DNA from: Myotis daubentonii
Taxonomy: Eukaryota; Chordata; Mammalia; Chiroptera; Vespertilionidae
Assembly: GCF_963259705.1 (NCBI RefSeq)
Contig: NC_081851.1
Location: 60,596,855-60,660,854, forward strand
Reading direction: 5' to 3'
DNA length: 64,000 nucleotides
The position numbers and the translations under genes are program-made. Position 1 is the stretch's first letter. The number at the start of each line of letters is the position of its first letter. Shown in pieces: positions 1 to 13,200 of the stretch. The notes beneath the pieces are model-generated. The model worked only from the letters and a program-made list of their open reading frames with translations, was not told where the DNA came from and searched no databases.

Positions 1-119
1 AGTGTGCAGAAGGCAGCTAATCAGTGTCTCACTCGCACATCGATGTTTATCTCTCTCTCTCTCCTTCTCCCTTCTTCTCTCTCTAAAAATCAATAAAAAA
101 TCTTCAAAAAAAATTTTCA
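1..119 (+). repeat. Ves SINE, 3' part, cut by window edge
   Basis: Shows the Ves tail pattern: aggcagctaatcagtgtctc, an acatcgatgttt stretch, a CT-rich run, aaaaatcaataaaa and an A-rich end. Confidence 0.75.
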
Positions 120-372
120 CCATGCAGTCCCCTATATCAATATGCACTCTCTGCCACCTTAATTTCCTCCAGGAAAGTTTCTTCCTTTCTGCAGCACAAT
201 CATTCAATATCTCTGCTTTAGACACGGCCATTGCTAAAGGAATGTAACTACTGAGGATTCAGGATCTGATGGCCACTTTAGAGGATCTCTCACCTTAAAA
301 GGGTCATAATAACAATAGTTGTCATTAGGCACTAAAGACTATATATAATATCTGTATCTTAATAACTATATA

Positions 373-450
373 AGATTCTCTCTCTCTCTCTCTCTCCCCC
401 CCCTCCCCCTCCCTCTCTCTCTTCCCCTCCCCCCTCTCTTTCTGTCTCTC
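373..450 (+). repeat. CT/C-rich simple repeat
   Basis: A (tc)n run followed by mixed C and CT tracts. Confidence 0.85.
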
Positions 451-477
451 TAAACCTTAAAAATCCAAGGCATAGGT

Positions 478-590
478 ACTTTCATTTCACAGGTAGAGAG
501 AATGACACTCAGAGGGTCGCAGCCATTCGGTGGTAGAGCTGCAGCTTGAAGCCAGTTCAGTTGTCTGACCACAGCCTGTGCCTGTAAATA
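478..590 (-). repeat. MIR-type ancient SINE fragment
   Basis: Degenerate match to the antisense MIR pattern (cacaggtagagagaatgac ... gtggtagagctgcagc ... ctgaccacagcctgtgcc). Confidence 0.4.
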
Positions 591-1205
591 CCAGAACTAA
601 TCCTGAACACCGGGCAGTGCTGGAGTGCTCACGCATTCTGAGTTGTTCTCTGTACTTCAGTTTAATCTGGAGAAGTGTATGTTGTAAAAACAGACCAAAC
701 AGGACCATGACCGAACTTCTGGTATTTTCTAGAAGATATCAAGTACTCTAGCAAGTATCCAAGTTTCAGTGAACTTCTAAATGGGCACAAGTCAGTTCTT
801 TTTTTATATTAGTGCTTATAATAGTAATAGTCCATTTGCACAGATTTCAAATCTGTATCAGCTGTTCTTGATTTACATTCTGTCAGTTGTACATGATCCT
901 AAGGAATTTTAAAAAAGGAACTGCCGATTCTCTGCAGTCCTTAGCACCCTCCGGTGGGTGAGAAGTCCAGCTTGCCACTCTTCAAAATGTTTTTTACATA
1001 GAAGTTTCTTGACTGCTTTGAGGGTAATATTTGCATATAATTCAGTTCATTAAGTTAGAGTGTCTGACCACTTCTACACATTAAAATAAAAAATATGTAA
1101 TTCTTATAAATCAGTTATTTTTTCCTAATGCATATTTACTTAATTTTAGACCATAAATTTAAAGTGGTATATCTCAAAATCAATGAATTCTTTTTGTCAT
1201 TTCAG

Positions 1206-1285
1206 ATCAGTACTTGATATTTGGTGCCGAAGAAGGGATTTATACCTTGAATCTTAATGAACTTCATGAAACATCAATGGAACAG
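1206..1285 (+). CDS. MAP4K3: MAP4K3 exon a
   Basis: Acceptor ...catttcag and donor gtatgt. The exon begins with the last two bases of a split codon and ends in phase 0. It encodes [19 protein letters not shown] and following residues, the start of the CNH repeats. Confidence 0.93.
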
Positions 1286-4200
1286 GTATGTTATTTTGTG
1301 TTTTTTCTTATTATTAATTTTTAAATTATTATAAGTAGACAATAGATAAGAAATAATTTAAATTCTGTGATTTGCTGCCTCTCATTCATAAAACCTTTAT
1401 AGAGCATGTTCTATTTACTGGATACTGAAGACACATTCACATACTAGTCCTTACTCTTAAGGAGCTCATGATCTAATAGAGGAAACAGACACATGAACCA
1501 GTAATGCACCACGCAGAGTTAGATGTGGTACAAGGTAGAGGCCACAGAAGCAGAAGTCAGTAGCACCTCCTGGGGGGAGATGGGGAGAAACATTTGAAAT
1601 GGACCATAAATGACCATGAGTAGAAGGTTGCAAGAGAGACAGAGGTTAGTGTCCTTAGAGGCCTTGATATGTTTCCTCACCTTTTTCTTCATTCTCTCCA
1701 TCCCCCACCCTCATCCCAGTCTATTTTGGAGTAGCCTAGTAGGAATTTCCAGAGCAAAGCCAGTAGCTAAGCTTGTTAAATCAGAATTCTTTGATTACAC
1801 TCACCAGTGGTTCTCAAACTTCACTGTACATCAGAATTACCTGAAGGGCTGGTTGAAACAGATGCTGGGCCCACCTTCAGAACTTCTATTCAGTAAGTTT
1901 GGAGTGAGGCCCAGGGATTTCCATTTCTAATAAATGCCCTTGTGTAAGGACCACTTTGAGACCCACCGATGCTCATGATGAAGTATCCAAGTGAGAGCAG
2001 TTATTTTTTTCTTCAAAGTACATGGACTAGGTTCCATAAAATTCCCTTTGCCCTAAAAACTAATCACTTTCAAGCTTTCAGAGATGTCTCTCAGTTCTTA
2101 AGCACTAGATTTCAGTAATGAATTCCATGTATGTATCCTTTATGATTGATAGGTTTTTATCATACTCTCTCAGCCATTTTCCTCTACGCCTATGGTCCAC
2201 TGCACTGTGACCCTCCTAGCCTTCTGTTCCAAAAGCCCTGTGTGTTCATACGCATCCATAAGAACATTTTGGGGGGAGTACACAAGACAGTCTTAGCTAT
2301 CTAACCCTAGAACCAAAATAAAGGCATAGACACTCTTTGAAAAGGTCCTTTTCCTAGGAGTTTGGGATTACCTAGTCCTTACCATAAACCAGGCTCGAGC
2401 TAATCATAGCAAGTTAAAACTTAGATAACGAAATTACACTGCTAATTTATTGTTTCCCTCCCATATCAATGTGCATGTATGTGTATCATCTTGTTTTAAA
2501 TGCCTTGTAAAATGAATTTCTATTCAAAATAAGTTTCTTTTTTAAAAACTGACCTATTGATATGACAGCTTAGGTTAATATGCACATATTACATTGCTGT
2601 TACCTAATATCCTTTGTAAACCTTGTGTTTTTGTGTTTTTTTTATCAGCTATTTCCCCGCAGGTGTACATGGTTGTATGTAATGAACAATTGCTTATTAT
2701 CAATATCTGGTAAGTCTTTTAGTATTTAAGTACCTTATAATTGTTCCTATTTATATTATTAGCTTTTATGTTATGTTTATTTTTCTCTACAGGTAAAGCT
2801 TCTCAGCTTTATTCCCATAATTTACCAGGGCTTTTTGATTATGCAAGACAAATGCAAAAGTTACCTGTTGCTATTCCAGCACACAAACTCCCTGACAGAA
2901 TACTGCCAAGGTAACTGCACATCTAATTGTTCGCATCCTTAAACATAACATGTTAAGTCACTCTAATAAGTAGTTATACTATAGAAGTTGAAAAAGCGCT
3001 CCGTTTGGGTTAGTAGAAATTATGTATAATGAAAAATTATAAGAAGTAATGCATTTTCACACGTGTTCTTCTTTATGATCTTTCAGATTCTGGCAGTCAG
3101 TTAATCCTTCTGGGTTTTGACGATTCAGTAACCTAGCCCCTTAGTTAACCTTGGGAGCCGGGGACAAGTTCACAAGTGTGAACCAGGGACATTATGATAC
3201 CCATGGAGATATATCAGGGGCTTGGTTCAGATTTTTAAAAACTCTCAAAAGGACTTTGGTTCAAGCAGTTTGCTTAAGGATGTGGGAATTTTTGTTTTGC
3301 TTTAAGCTGTATGAAACTCCTGCATAAATAAAAGGGGCATTTTTATAATTCATCAGTCATAAATTGTATTACTTGATAAATGTGAAATTCTTCCCATTAT
3401 GGTTTTCTTACCAGCAAAACACAACTCTGATTTTTAAAAAAATAAAATAAAATGGTGTGGAGTAATGACATCTAATCTGTGACACATTTAAAAGTTTAAA
3501 TATGTGTACAGACATGGAGGAGTATAATTTGAGGATTGTACCACTTGGTATATTAACTTTTATTATATTAACTTTATATTATAAAAATTATATATAGCAG
3601 TCTTATTAACTTTTATAATAAAAGATATTTGACTGTTTATTTTAAATTGTAGTTTAAAAATATCATTTTAAATGGATTTTTACACAGTAAATTTGAATAT
3701 TTGCAAATCTCTTAAAGTACTTTGCAGAAAATCTACACCCCACTTTTTCTGAGTAGAGAAATAAAAATGTCTAAATAAAAAGTTCTTATGGCCGTAGCCG
3801 GTATGGCTCAGCGGATAGAGCGTTGGCCTGCGGACTGAAGGGTCCCAGATTTGATTCCGGTCAAGGGCATATACCTTGGTTGTGGGCACATCCCCAATGG
3901 GGGGTGTGCAGGAGGCAGCCGGTCAATGTTTCTGTTTCATTGATGTTTCTAACTCTCTATCCCTCTCCCTTCCTCTTTGTAAAAAATCAATAAAATACAT
4001 ATATTTTTTAAAAAAAGTTCTTATGAATTGTCTTAGTGATAAGACAAATTTTTACATAGTCTAAATTTATTGTTTGTGCTAAAAAGATCTTTTCCCAGTT
4101 TGTGGCTTATCTTTTCACTTTCTCAGTGGTAACTTTTTGTAAACCAGAGTCCTCAATGTATTCAACAAGTTCATTCACCAAATTGAATGCCACCTGTAGC

Positions 4201-7200
4201 TTGAGATGGCTTTGTGGAAAGTGTCAGTTAAAGATTATCAATATTTTCCTGTATGATTTGTCCTCTCTGCATTTTTTAAAGAAATCCTGAGATCATCTTC
4301 TACAATCTAAATATTTGATAGTTTTGTTTTTCATATTTAAACTTTAATCCACTTAGAATTGTTAAAGGGGGAATTGAGAAAGGGATCCAATTTACTCTTA
4401 TCTATAAATATCTATAAATATAAAAGCCTAAGCAACCACTATCTATGACGCACACTGACCACGAGGGGGCAGATGCTCAATGCACAGGCATGGAAACATG
4501 GAACAGACTGATGAATCTCAGAGGGGAGGGGGGAGCAGGAGGGCGGGAGGAGATGAACCAAAGATCTTATGCATACTAGAGGCCCGGTGCACGGATTCGT
4601 GCCCCAGTGGTGTCCCTCGGCCTGGCCCCAAGGGGTCCCTGATTCAAGAGAGCACAGGCCAGGCCGAGGGACCCCACTGGGGCACGAATCCGTGCACCGG
4701 GCCTCTGGTTTTTAATAAATGCCCTATTATGTCAGCACCAATTTTGGGAAAACTAATTTCTTCTCCACTGATCTATAGCAGTTTCATTATCATATACTCA
4801 CTTTCCCTACATGTATTATATATTAATTTTCATTTACATTTAGGAAATTTGCTGTATCAGCAAAAATCCCTGAAACCAAGTGGTGTCAGAAGTGTTGTGT
4901 TGGTAAGTACACTGTCCAATCATGTGTGGTTCTTCTGCTTCACAAAGTGGACAAGAAAACACGAAGGGGCTTATTTTTGAACCGAGTGTAGAAAGTACTC
5001 CTCCAGGGCGTTCTGCCAGCAATAGGTTTTTCATCCCCCTCCCTCCCCCAGCCCCAAAGTAACAAATGTCTTGAATTCTGTCTCTATGTAAACTAAACCT
5101 AATATAATACCTTGCACAAAACAGTTGTTTTGCAAATAATTTATTGACTGGATAAATGGAGAAAGTAGGATAACTTTTCATTACAACACTTTATGACACC
5201 CTATTTTTCAAGGGACCTATTATTTACCATTCACCATTGTGCTTTGTAATTGCTTATGAGACTGCAGATAGTCAGTGAGCATATATTTTAATACCTTTAA
5301 TTGTGAAACCTTATGCTGTGAATTTCCCTATTTACATACCTCTATCCTAAATTCCTCACTCATCCCATAATAACTAGCTGTTGTATTTGCATATAGCAAA
5401 AACAAAAAAATAGTTTTCTTCCCTTAAAAAACTCTTAGACAATTCAGTTTTATTATTTGTAAATCTGTATTTTGAGATGTGATTTATGTCATCGTATTGT
5501 TATAACCAAAGCATTACTGCCTCTGAACATTACTACCAAAAGCTCCCTGAATCACTTGTCCCTAAATGTGCTATAGCCTATCAGTTTGGCAACTTCTCCC
5601 CAAATCTTCCTGCTACCTTAAGACCTAAGTCCTTCTTCTGGCCCCCAGGTCTCATAACAACCAGCAAATTCATTTGTGCAGACAAACAAAATCGTGCAAG
5701 TGATGAGGGAGTTTCATGCTGTTCCCTGAGGCAGTATTTCTTTTGCATCCTGTAGTTTAACTAAGAAATTGAACTGGCAGCCAGCTTCTATTTGTTTGTT
5801 TTTGAAGCATGTAACTATTATCATAAGGACTTTGTATCATAAGAGAATTTACTATATTTTTTTGCCTCGACAGTGAGAAATCCTTACACAGGCCATAAAT
5901 ACCTATGTGGGGCACTTCAGACTAGCATTGTTCTATTGGAATGGGTTGAACCAATGCAGAAATTCATGTTAATTAAGGTAAGCATGAAAGTCAACCTAAG
6001 TCATTCTTAATATAAAAGCTGAGTTAAGCCCAATTTCCTGTTCTTTCAAAAAAATTTTTTTCCCAGTTAATTCTCAAGTTAACAATGATTTTGGATTATG
6101 TGGCAAGGTAGTGGAAATCTGCCCAATTGTAAGGAACTCACTTGGCCTGAAAAAAGTTTTGAAAGACACTAGAGCAGCGGTTCTCAACCTGTGGGTCGCG
6201 GCCCCTTTGGGGGTCAAACGACCCTTTCACAGGGGTCGCCTAAATACATCCTGCATATCAGATATTTACATTATGATTCATAACAGTAGCAAAATTACAG
6301 TTATGAAGTAGCAACGAAAATAATTTTATGGTTGGGGGTCACCACCACATGAGGAACTGTGTTAAAGGGTCGCGGCATTAGGAAGATTGAGAACCACTGC
6401 CCTAGAGAAATAGTGCAGGGATATGGCAGTAGGAGCTAGAAATAGTGTCTCGCAAGTCTATATATAGTCTGATAGAGTCAAGCATATGTGCTAAAAGAGC
6501 AGTGAAATGCCTGAATATGTTCTCTTCTTGACCTGCTCCAACACAGTAGAGAAACAACCTACAGGTTGGTGTTTGGCCAAGGGATGAGGACAGGGGATGC
6601 CGTATGAGGGGGAAATGATTTATTTTGATTATATGCCTACCTGTTAATTTGCCCAGGCATTCCCTTGGATGGTTGTTTTGTTTTGTTTTGTTTTATGCCT
6701 GGGCTTCTCTAGACTCTTGAATTAATGAATATATGTTTTAATATTTTATTAATTTTTAGAGAGAAAGGAAGGGGGAGAGAGAGAGAGAGAAACATCAATG
6801 TGAGAGCAGAACATTGAGGCTGCCTCCTGCACACCCTGACCTGGGACTGAGCCCCCAACCAGGATCACCCTTCAGTGCATGGGATGGCGCCCAACCAGTG
6901 CTAGTTAATGAATATATTAAAAAATATTTAATATTACTTAGCTGTAACTTAAATTTAAGGAAAAACTCTGTGAAGTACAGGCTTAGTCACACCAAGGAAA
7001 TTCCAAATGGATTTTTTAAAGCTCTTTCCTTTGCTACTTTATCTAGATTAAGTTATTAAACATTTCACTTTGGCTTCGTTAGTCAGGGCCATGCTTCCTT
7101 GTGTCATCTACCTGGCCTAGAGAAAACATGGATGGGCACTTTTTAAGCTCCCCATGTCTTCAGAGCCCTTTATTTCTTACTATTTTAAGATAGTAGATTT

Positions 7201-10200
7201 ACAGTACATTTCTACTTGCAAGTCTCCCTCAAGATTTCTCGCTTAAATTCCCTGAGCTACAGGCCCTTACCTACTACTCCCTTTAATCTCAGCCCAACTC
7301 TCCTTTCTCTGTCTCTCTGCTCAAAACTATCTGTACGTTGTTTCTGTATTTGACATTATTTTGATAAGTATTTATGATGTTTCTATACTACAGCGCGTAT
7401 CAGATGTGTTCAAAAAGATTCTTATGCTTCCTATATCCTTCCTTCCTCTTAATGACATTTCTGACAAAGCTTTTGCTTCACTAAACAACATTTTTATCAT
7501 AAATAAAACTTAGAAATTAAAGACATTCTCAAAAAACATTTTTGTTCTTATTACAAAGCAGGCACAGTGCTGTTTAACTAGAGAGACAAAGATGAGTAAG
7601 ATATAGTCACTACCCTTAAGAACTATCACCAACAGCAACTGGATTTAAAACGATTGCACAGGAATCCTCTTCTGTCAGTGACTCATACTCATTGCTTCGT
7701 TAGGATTGGAAGCTAAGCAGAAGTGTTCAAAATCTGTCAGTTTTCTTATTTGCTGACAAAATTAAGCAAAAGCATTATTTTCTCGATGCTTTACTGCTCT
7801 TACCACATTTCAAAGAGAATTATTTAAAGTGTTTTACCTTATTAAAAATATGACAGATTGTATGCAAAGCATACTCCCAGGTAATGGGAGAACTAGAGAG
7901 AGGGGTTTTGGAGGGTGTTGATGAAGGCTCTCCAGCAGTCACGGGAAGGAAGGGATGTGGGAGCAACAGGTGCACATAGCAGCCGTGGGCAAACTACGGA
8001 TCCGGCCCGTTTGAAATGAATAAAACTAAAAAAAAAAAAAAAAGACCGTACCCTTTTATGTAATGATGTTTACTTTGAATTTATATTAGTTCACACAAAC
8101 ACTCCATCCATGCATTTGTTCCGGCCCTCCGGTCCAGTTTAAGAACCCATTGTGGCCCTCGAGTCAAAACGTTTGCCCACCCCTGACATAGAGCTTTAAA
8201 TCCCAGCCACAAATCTCCTATGCATGTGTGGACTCGTGTTCTCTAGAACGTAAAGCTAGGAGTGTCATTGCAGAGTCCTCAAGAGTGCACAACATCAACA
8301 GATAATATAATCAATCAGTGTGGTCAATTCCAATTTATACTCCAATTTATGAGCATTTGTTTGCTTCTCTGAGTAATGCTTGTTATTGTTGTTCTTTTTG
8401 AGTTTAGCCATTCTGGTAGGTATGTATAGTACCTCATGGTTTTATTCCCTGATGATTATTAATGAAATTAGTGTTTTTCAGACTTTAAAAATATGATCTC
8501 ATTTAATCTCTTTATAGAACTATAGAAATAATTTTAAATGTTATGTAAAATTAAAATGGCTGCATTATAACTAAGTTAATTTATTAAATATAACCACTTT
8601 GAGATATGGAGCTCAGCTTCTCTTGTGTGTTTTTTTCTGACCACACTTATAGAGGAGGGTCTCTTGCTAATTTGCATTTCTGTTTTCTGATCCATTTTGC
8701 TCAGTTGGATAAGAAGGCAGAGGCGTGTTACTGAAGCAGCATTGAGCTGGGAGACAGGACTCTGCCACAAAGGGCTGGGGGACCATGGGCCAGTCACCCA
8801 GTTTCTGGGTCTCAGTTTTCAACTCTGAAAAGAGAGAGGGGTTGGAATGTGATTAATAAGTTTCCCTCCAGGCCTAATATCCTAAAATTAAATAGTTTTT
8901 AACTTTAAAAAAATTGCAGTGCTAAATTTAAAATCCTCATAAAGATACTTCATAATTTGGATTTGTCTGCATACTCCAAGTTTCTATGACAAGAAGCAAT
9001 ATTTATAATAGAGATCTGTTTTGTATATTTCATAAAACTGAAAATTCTTAGTGGGGTTCTCGTGAAATTATTTGGCTTTTGTTTTCCTTTGTTTAACATA
9101 TTTTTGTTTCTTTCTCTAGCACATAGATTTTCCTATACCATGTCCACTTAGAATGTTTGAAATGCTGGTAGTTCCCGAACAGGAGTACCCATTAGTTTGT
9201 GTTGGTGTCAGTAAAGGGAGAGACTTCAACCAAGTGGTTCGATTTGAAACAGTCAATCCAAATTCTACCTCTTCGTGGTTTACAGAATCAGGTTTGTGAT
9301 TTTTATTGATTTAGTAATGCCAAGACATATGCTAGATTTATACGTAATAAATTTAATATTTCTCATTAGGCAAAATAAAGGTATTATATATCTCTCTCAT
9401 TAGTGCATAAAAATCCAATCTTGAGTAACTTAGTAAACTGGAAAAAGGAAGATGACTTGACTTAAGACAATCATTTGTTTGACATTTTTAAAACAACCAG
9501 TGGTTCCGTCTTCTCATTGAGCTCCTTTCTGTCGCTCTGTGGCAGTTTATGGATTCGCACGAGAAGAAGAGACAATTCACAGAGCTAGCATTATGTTGCC
9601 TCCTGTCTTCCGAGGTGTATTCTGCTGTTTTGTGAGACATTCTTAAAAAAATAAATAATAAAATATAACCAGTGGCTCCCGGACTTGAATATGCTCAGCA
9701 GTTTCAGTTTTGATGTTCATACAAAATCCGGGATATTCTTCATTTTACTTGATGGAAATCAAGTCGTTGAACATTTTCAGTTTGTAAGAAGTTTGATAAA
9801 TCATTATAACAAAAATAATGCCTCTCTGCATTTTGGTAGTACTTCATACTTTTCAAAATACTTGTTTTTTAAAACTCATTTGTGCTCAAAGTAATTTGTT
9901 CCCCTCACTGATTCATTCATTCAATAGATATTTATTGCATGTGCTAGGCACTGCCATATGGTAATGATATACAAAGCATAGTCCCTGGCCTCCTGAGCTT
10001 AAAATAAAATATTAGTTATAACAATAATGCAGAAGATTAGACTCCTATTTCACATATGAATAAAAATAATTATATCACCAATAGTATGACTATAGTTAAT
10101 ACTCCACTGAGCACTCACATAGTTTAGCTCTCGCATAGTCTGAACACAAGCAACCTTGCTCAGCCACCATGTTCAGCTGAAAATATATATCCATTTCAAC

Positions 10201-13200
10201 TTCAGTGATGTTCAGAATACTTTTATTTTTAATGTCCTGTGTTCTAATAATTCCTTTTTTCTGTAAGTTGATTGAGTTTGTTTGTTTTACAGATACTCCA
10301 CAGACAAGTGTCACTCACGTAACCCAACTGGAGAGAGACACCATTCTTGTGTGCTTGGACTGTAAGTTTTTATTTATGTACATCTTACTTTAATAACGTT
10401 TCCTCTTACCTTAGTTTCTCAGTGACTTTTTTTCTCTCTCTCTAGGTTGTATAAAAATAGTAAATCTCCAAGGAAGATTAAAATCTAGCAGAAAATTATC
10501 ATCAGAACTCACCTTTGATTTCCAGATTGAATCAATAGGCAAGTCACAGTTTTATATTTTTGTTTAATTGCATTATGAGTTGCTTAAAATAATTTATTTG
10601 ATAATTACCCAATATTGTAAAAATATATTACTAAGGACTCATTTTTTAAAATATAGGATATAATAGTAAATATCAGTCTTCACTTTTATACATTCTCTAA
10701 AATAGCTAATAACTATGATACAACCCAAATAATATTATCTTCTTTATAGATTTTTTACTTTCAAGAGAAAGAATTATTTTTCATAAAGTTATGAATTTGT
10801 ATTTCTTCTAATTTTCCTATAAGTACTTTAAAATTTAGTTAATATACTCTATTGTATTTTTGGCTTATATCTGCCGATCAGGAAGTTTTAAGTAGTATAT
10901 AGAATTTCCTTCCTTCATTTTGTTTGACAAGAATTTTTTCCAAGAAGGGACTTCTTACATAATTAGTATTCTAAAATGATTACACTCAGGAAAAATAAGG
11001 TGAAATGATCATATATGAGATAGTGCTAGGGAAAATGGATGACGGGTAGTTCACTGTTTACACACACTTCCTTTAGCAGTAAGATAAAGACATTTGCATG
11101 TATATCTGTTGGTAGAAGTTTGTCTTCTTCCTGGTTCTATTTTTACTCTTTCCTCCAACTGGAACATCTCTCTCCCGCAAGCAAATGCTGATGATAAGAA
11201 GTCAGTTTTAAGGGACATCTGCTCAAAATGTTAAAATGTAATCCATATTTAAAAACACATAGCCAGGGTAAAAACAAAAAAACAAAAAACGATAAACCTT
11301 TTTTTTTTCATCAAGAAATTTCTTTAACAAATATTTTTGGTAAATTTTCTTTTTTCTTGTCAAAAAGATGACTAAATTCTATATAGTATTTTTTTATTTC
11401 AAAGGTAAAAATGCCATATAAATATGGAGTGACTGACATTAGTTACTAATTGAAATATTGCTATGCAAGACAGAGAGGGATGAAATGATGCTTATCAGTT
11501 GAACTTTGTACTATTAACAGTAACTGAGCTGTTCTTGCCTGCTAGTTTGCCTACAAGACAGTGTGCTAGCTTTCTGGAAACATGGAATGCAAGGTAGAAG
11601 TTTTAGATCTAATGAGGTAAGTCATCTTAAAAACTGCATCCATTAAATAGTCATGAGGCATTATCAAATTCTACATCAAACAGTTTTATTTAACTTTAGA
11701 AAATGTCTCTGGTACAGGGCATACTTGATTTGCTAACTTTATTAATATTTACTGTATTCAGTCTAGTGATGAAAGTAATAGCACATAATTCACAGCCACC
11801 TCTCTCTCCCCATTTACTCAGACAATTTTAGTGCCTATTTCATGTGCTTCAGATAATCAATCACCCTTATATTCAGAACAGGAACTTCCTAATTCTGCTA
11901 AACGTGAGCCAACTGTGATTTTCTCTCAACTTTCCCAGACCATCACCTGGGACCAGAGTGCTGATGAGGCACTCTGCCATGAGGCACTTGCTACTTTGTT
12001 TTCAGAAATAATGACCAGAGCAGACGATAATGGCAGAGGGTTCTCCATTTCCCTTGAAGCCACCTTGCCTCCTATTTCTGTTACCCTTATTCACTTGACA
12101 TTTATAAGATTCTTTGCTTCTTTTCCCTTTTCTATTATTAACCTTTAGCTGTATAGTCTGAGTCCTTCCTACCTTAATTTAACTACAGGAATAATTGAAC
12201 TCCAAGTCATGTGACATATTCAATCCAGTTCAACATTTACACCAGAGAATGCTGGGGTTATAAACATGAACAAGATGTGTTACTTGCCTGGAATATTCTA
12301 GGCAAGTAAAATCATCAGAAATTCTCCCAGCACCCCCACGCTAGTCTCGGTAGGATAGCTCTTCCTTGAACATTAGAGGGAGAGGAGAACCGTAGGTGCT
12401 TCAAGCAAGAAAATAGTCCATTCATGTCCTAAACTGTCATTCAGCTCAGAGCGTGTCTTCTAACAAAGCAAGCAGTCTAGCCCAGTGACGGTGGGCTTGG
12501 GTCAGAGTCACACACCTGAGTTCGAGTCTCAGCTCTGTGCTTTACTAACTGACCTTGGCATATCACTTAGCTCTTTTATGTTTTCATTTGTGAATTGAGG
12601 ATAACAAAATAGTTTCATAGGTGCGTTAAGATTAAATGAAAGGTAAACACCTGAAACTAAAATAATACTGAATGCCAAGGGTAAGTGAAAAAAATTTTAA
12701 TTAAAAAAGGTTCAATGAAAGGAATCATGGAATGTGCTTGACATGATGCCGGGCCTGTGGTAAATATTCAAGAGAGGTTGCTGTTAATGTGTATCTAGTA
12801 GCAATTCCCACAAGAGGGCCACTTCTCTGGAAGATGTTTAAAAATCACCTGAGGGAACAGAACAGGGAGGTAAGAACAGTCAACAGCTAATAAACAGTAG
12901 GCAGTGAGGGAGAGGCATCCTAGGCAGGATACAAGAGGGTTGTTTTAAAAAAGAAAGAAGAGTTTGTTCCCAAAAATCACCTGACAGGCTTTTTCAGATT
13001 ACACAAGAATCCCTTACCGAATACAATCCCTCGTAGGCAAACCCCAAAATTCCTTGAGGATCAGGCATGATGAGCCACTTTGCCTGAGTGAGCGTGTATA
13101 TCCTGTATCCTTCAAGTGGGCTGGATACAGACAAGAATACCTGGTGTTTCCACAATAACTAATTGTAGCAGTACTGAGGGAATAAATTTCATTTCAAAAT

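Noticed and set aside
3791..3870. tRNA-like A and B boxes, here and in the other Ves copies.
   Set aside because: They are SINE heads derived from a tRNA. They are followed by the Ves body and A-rich tail and lack a proper cloverleaf end.
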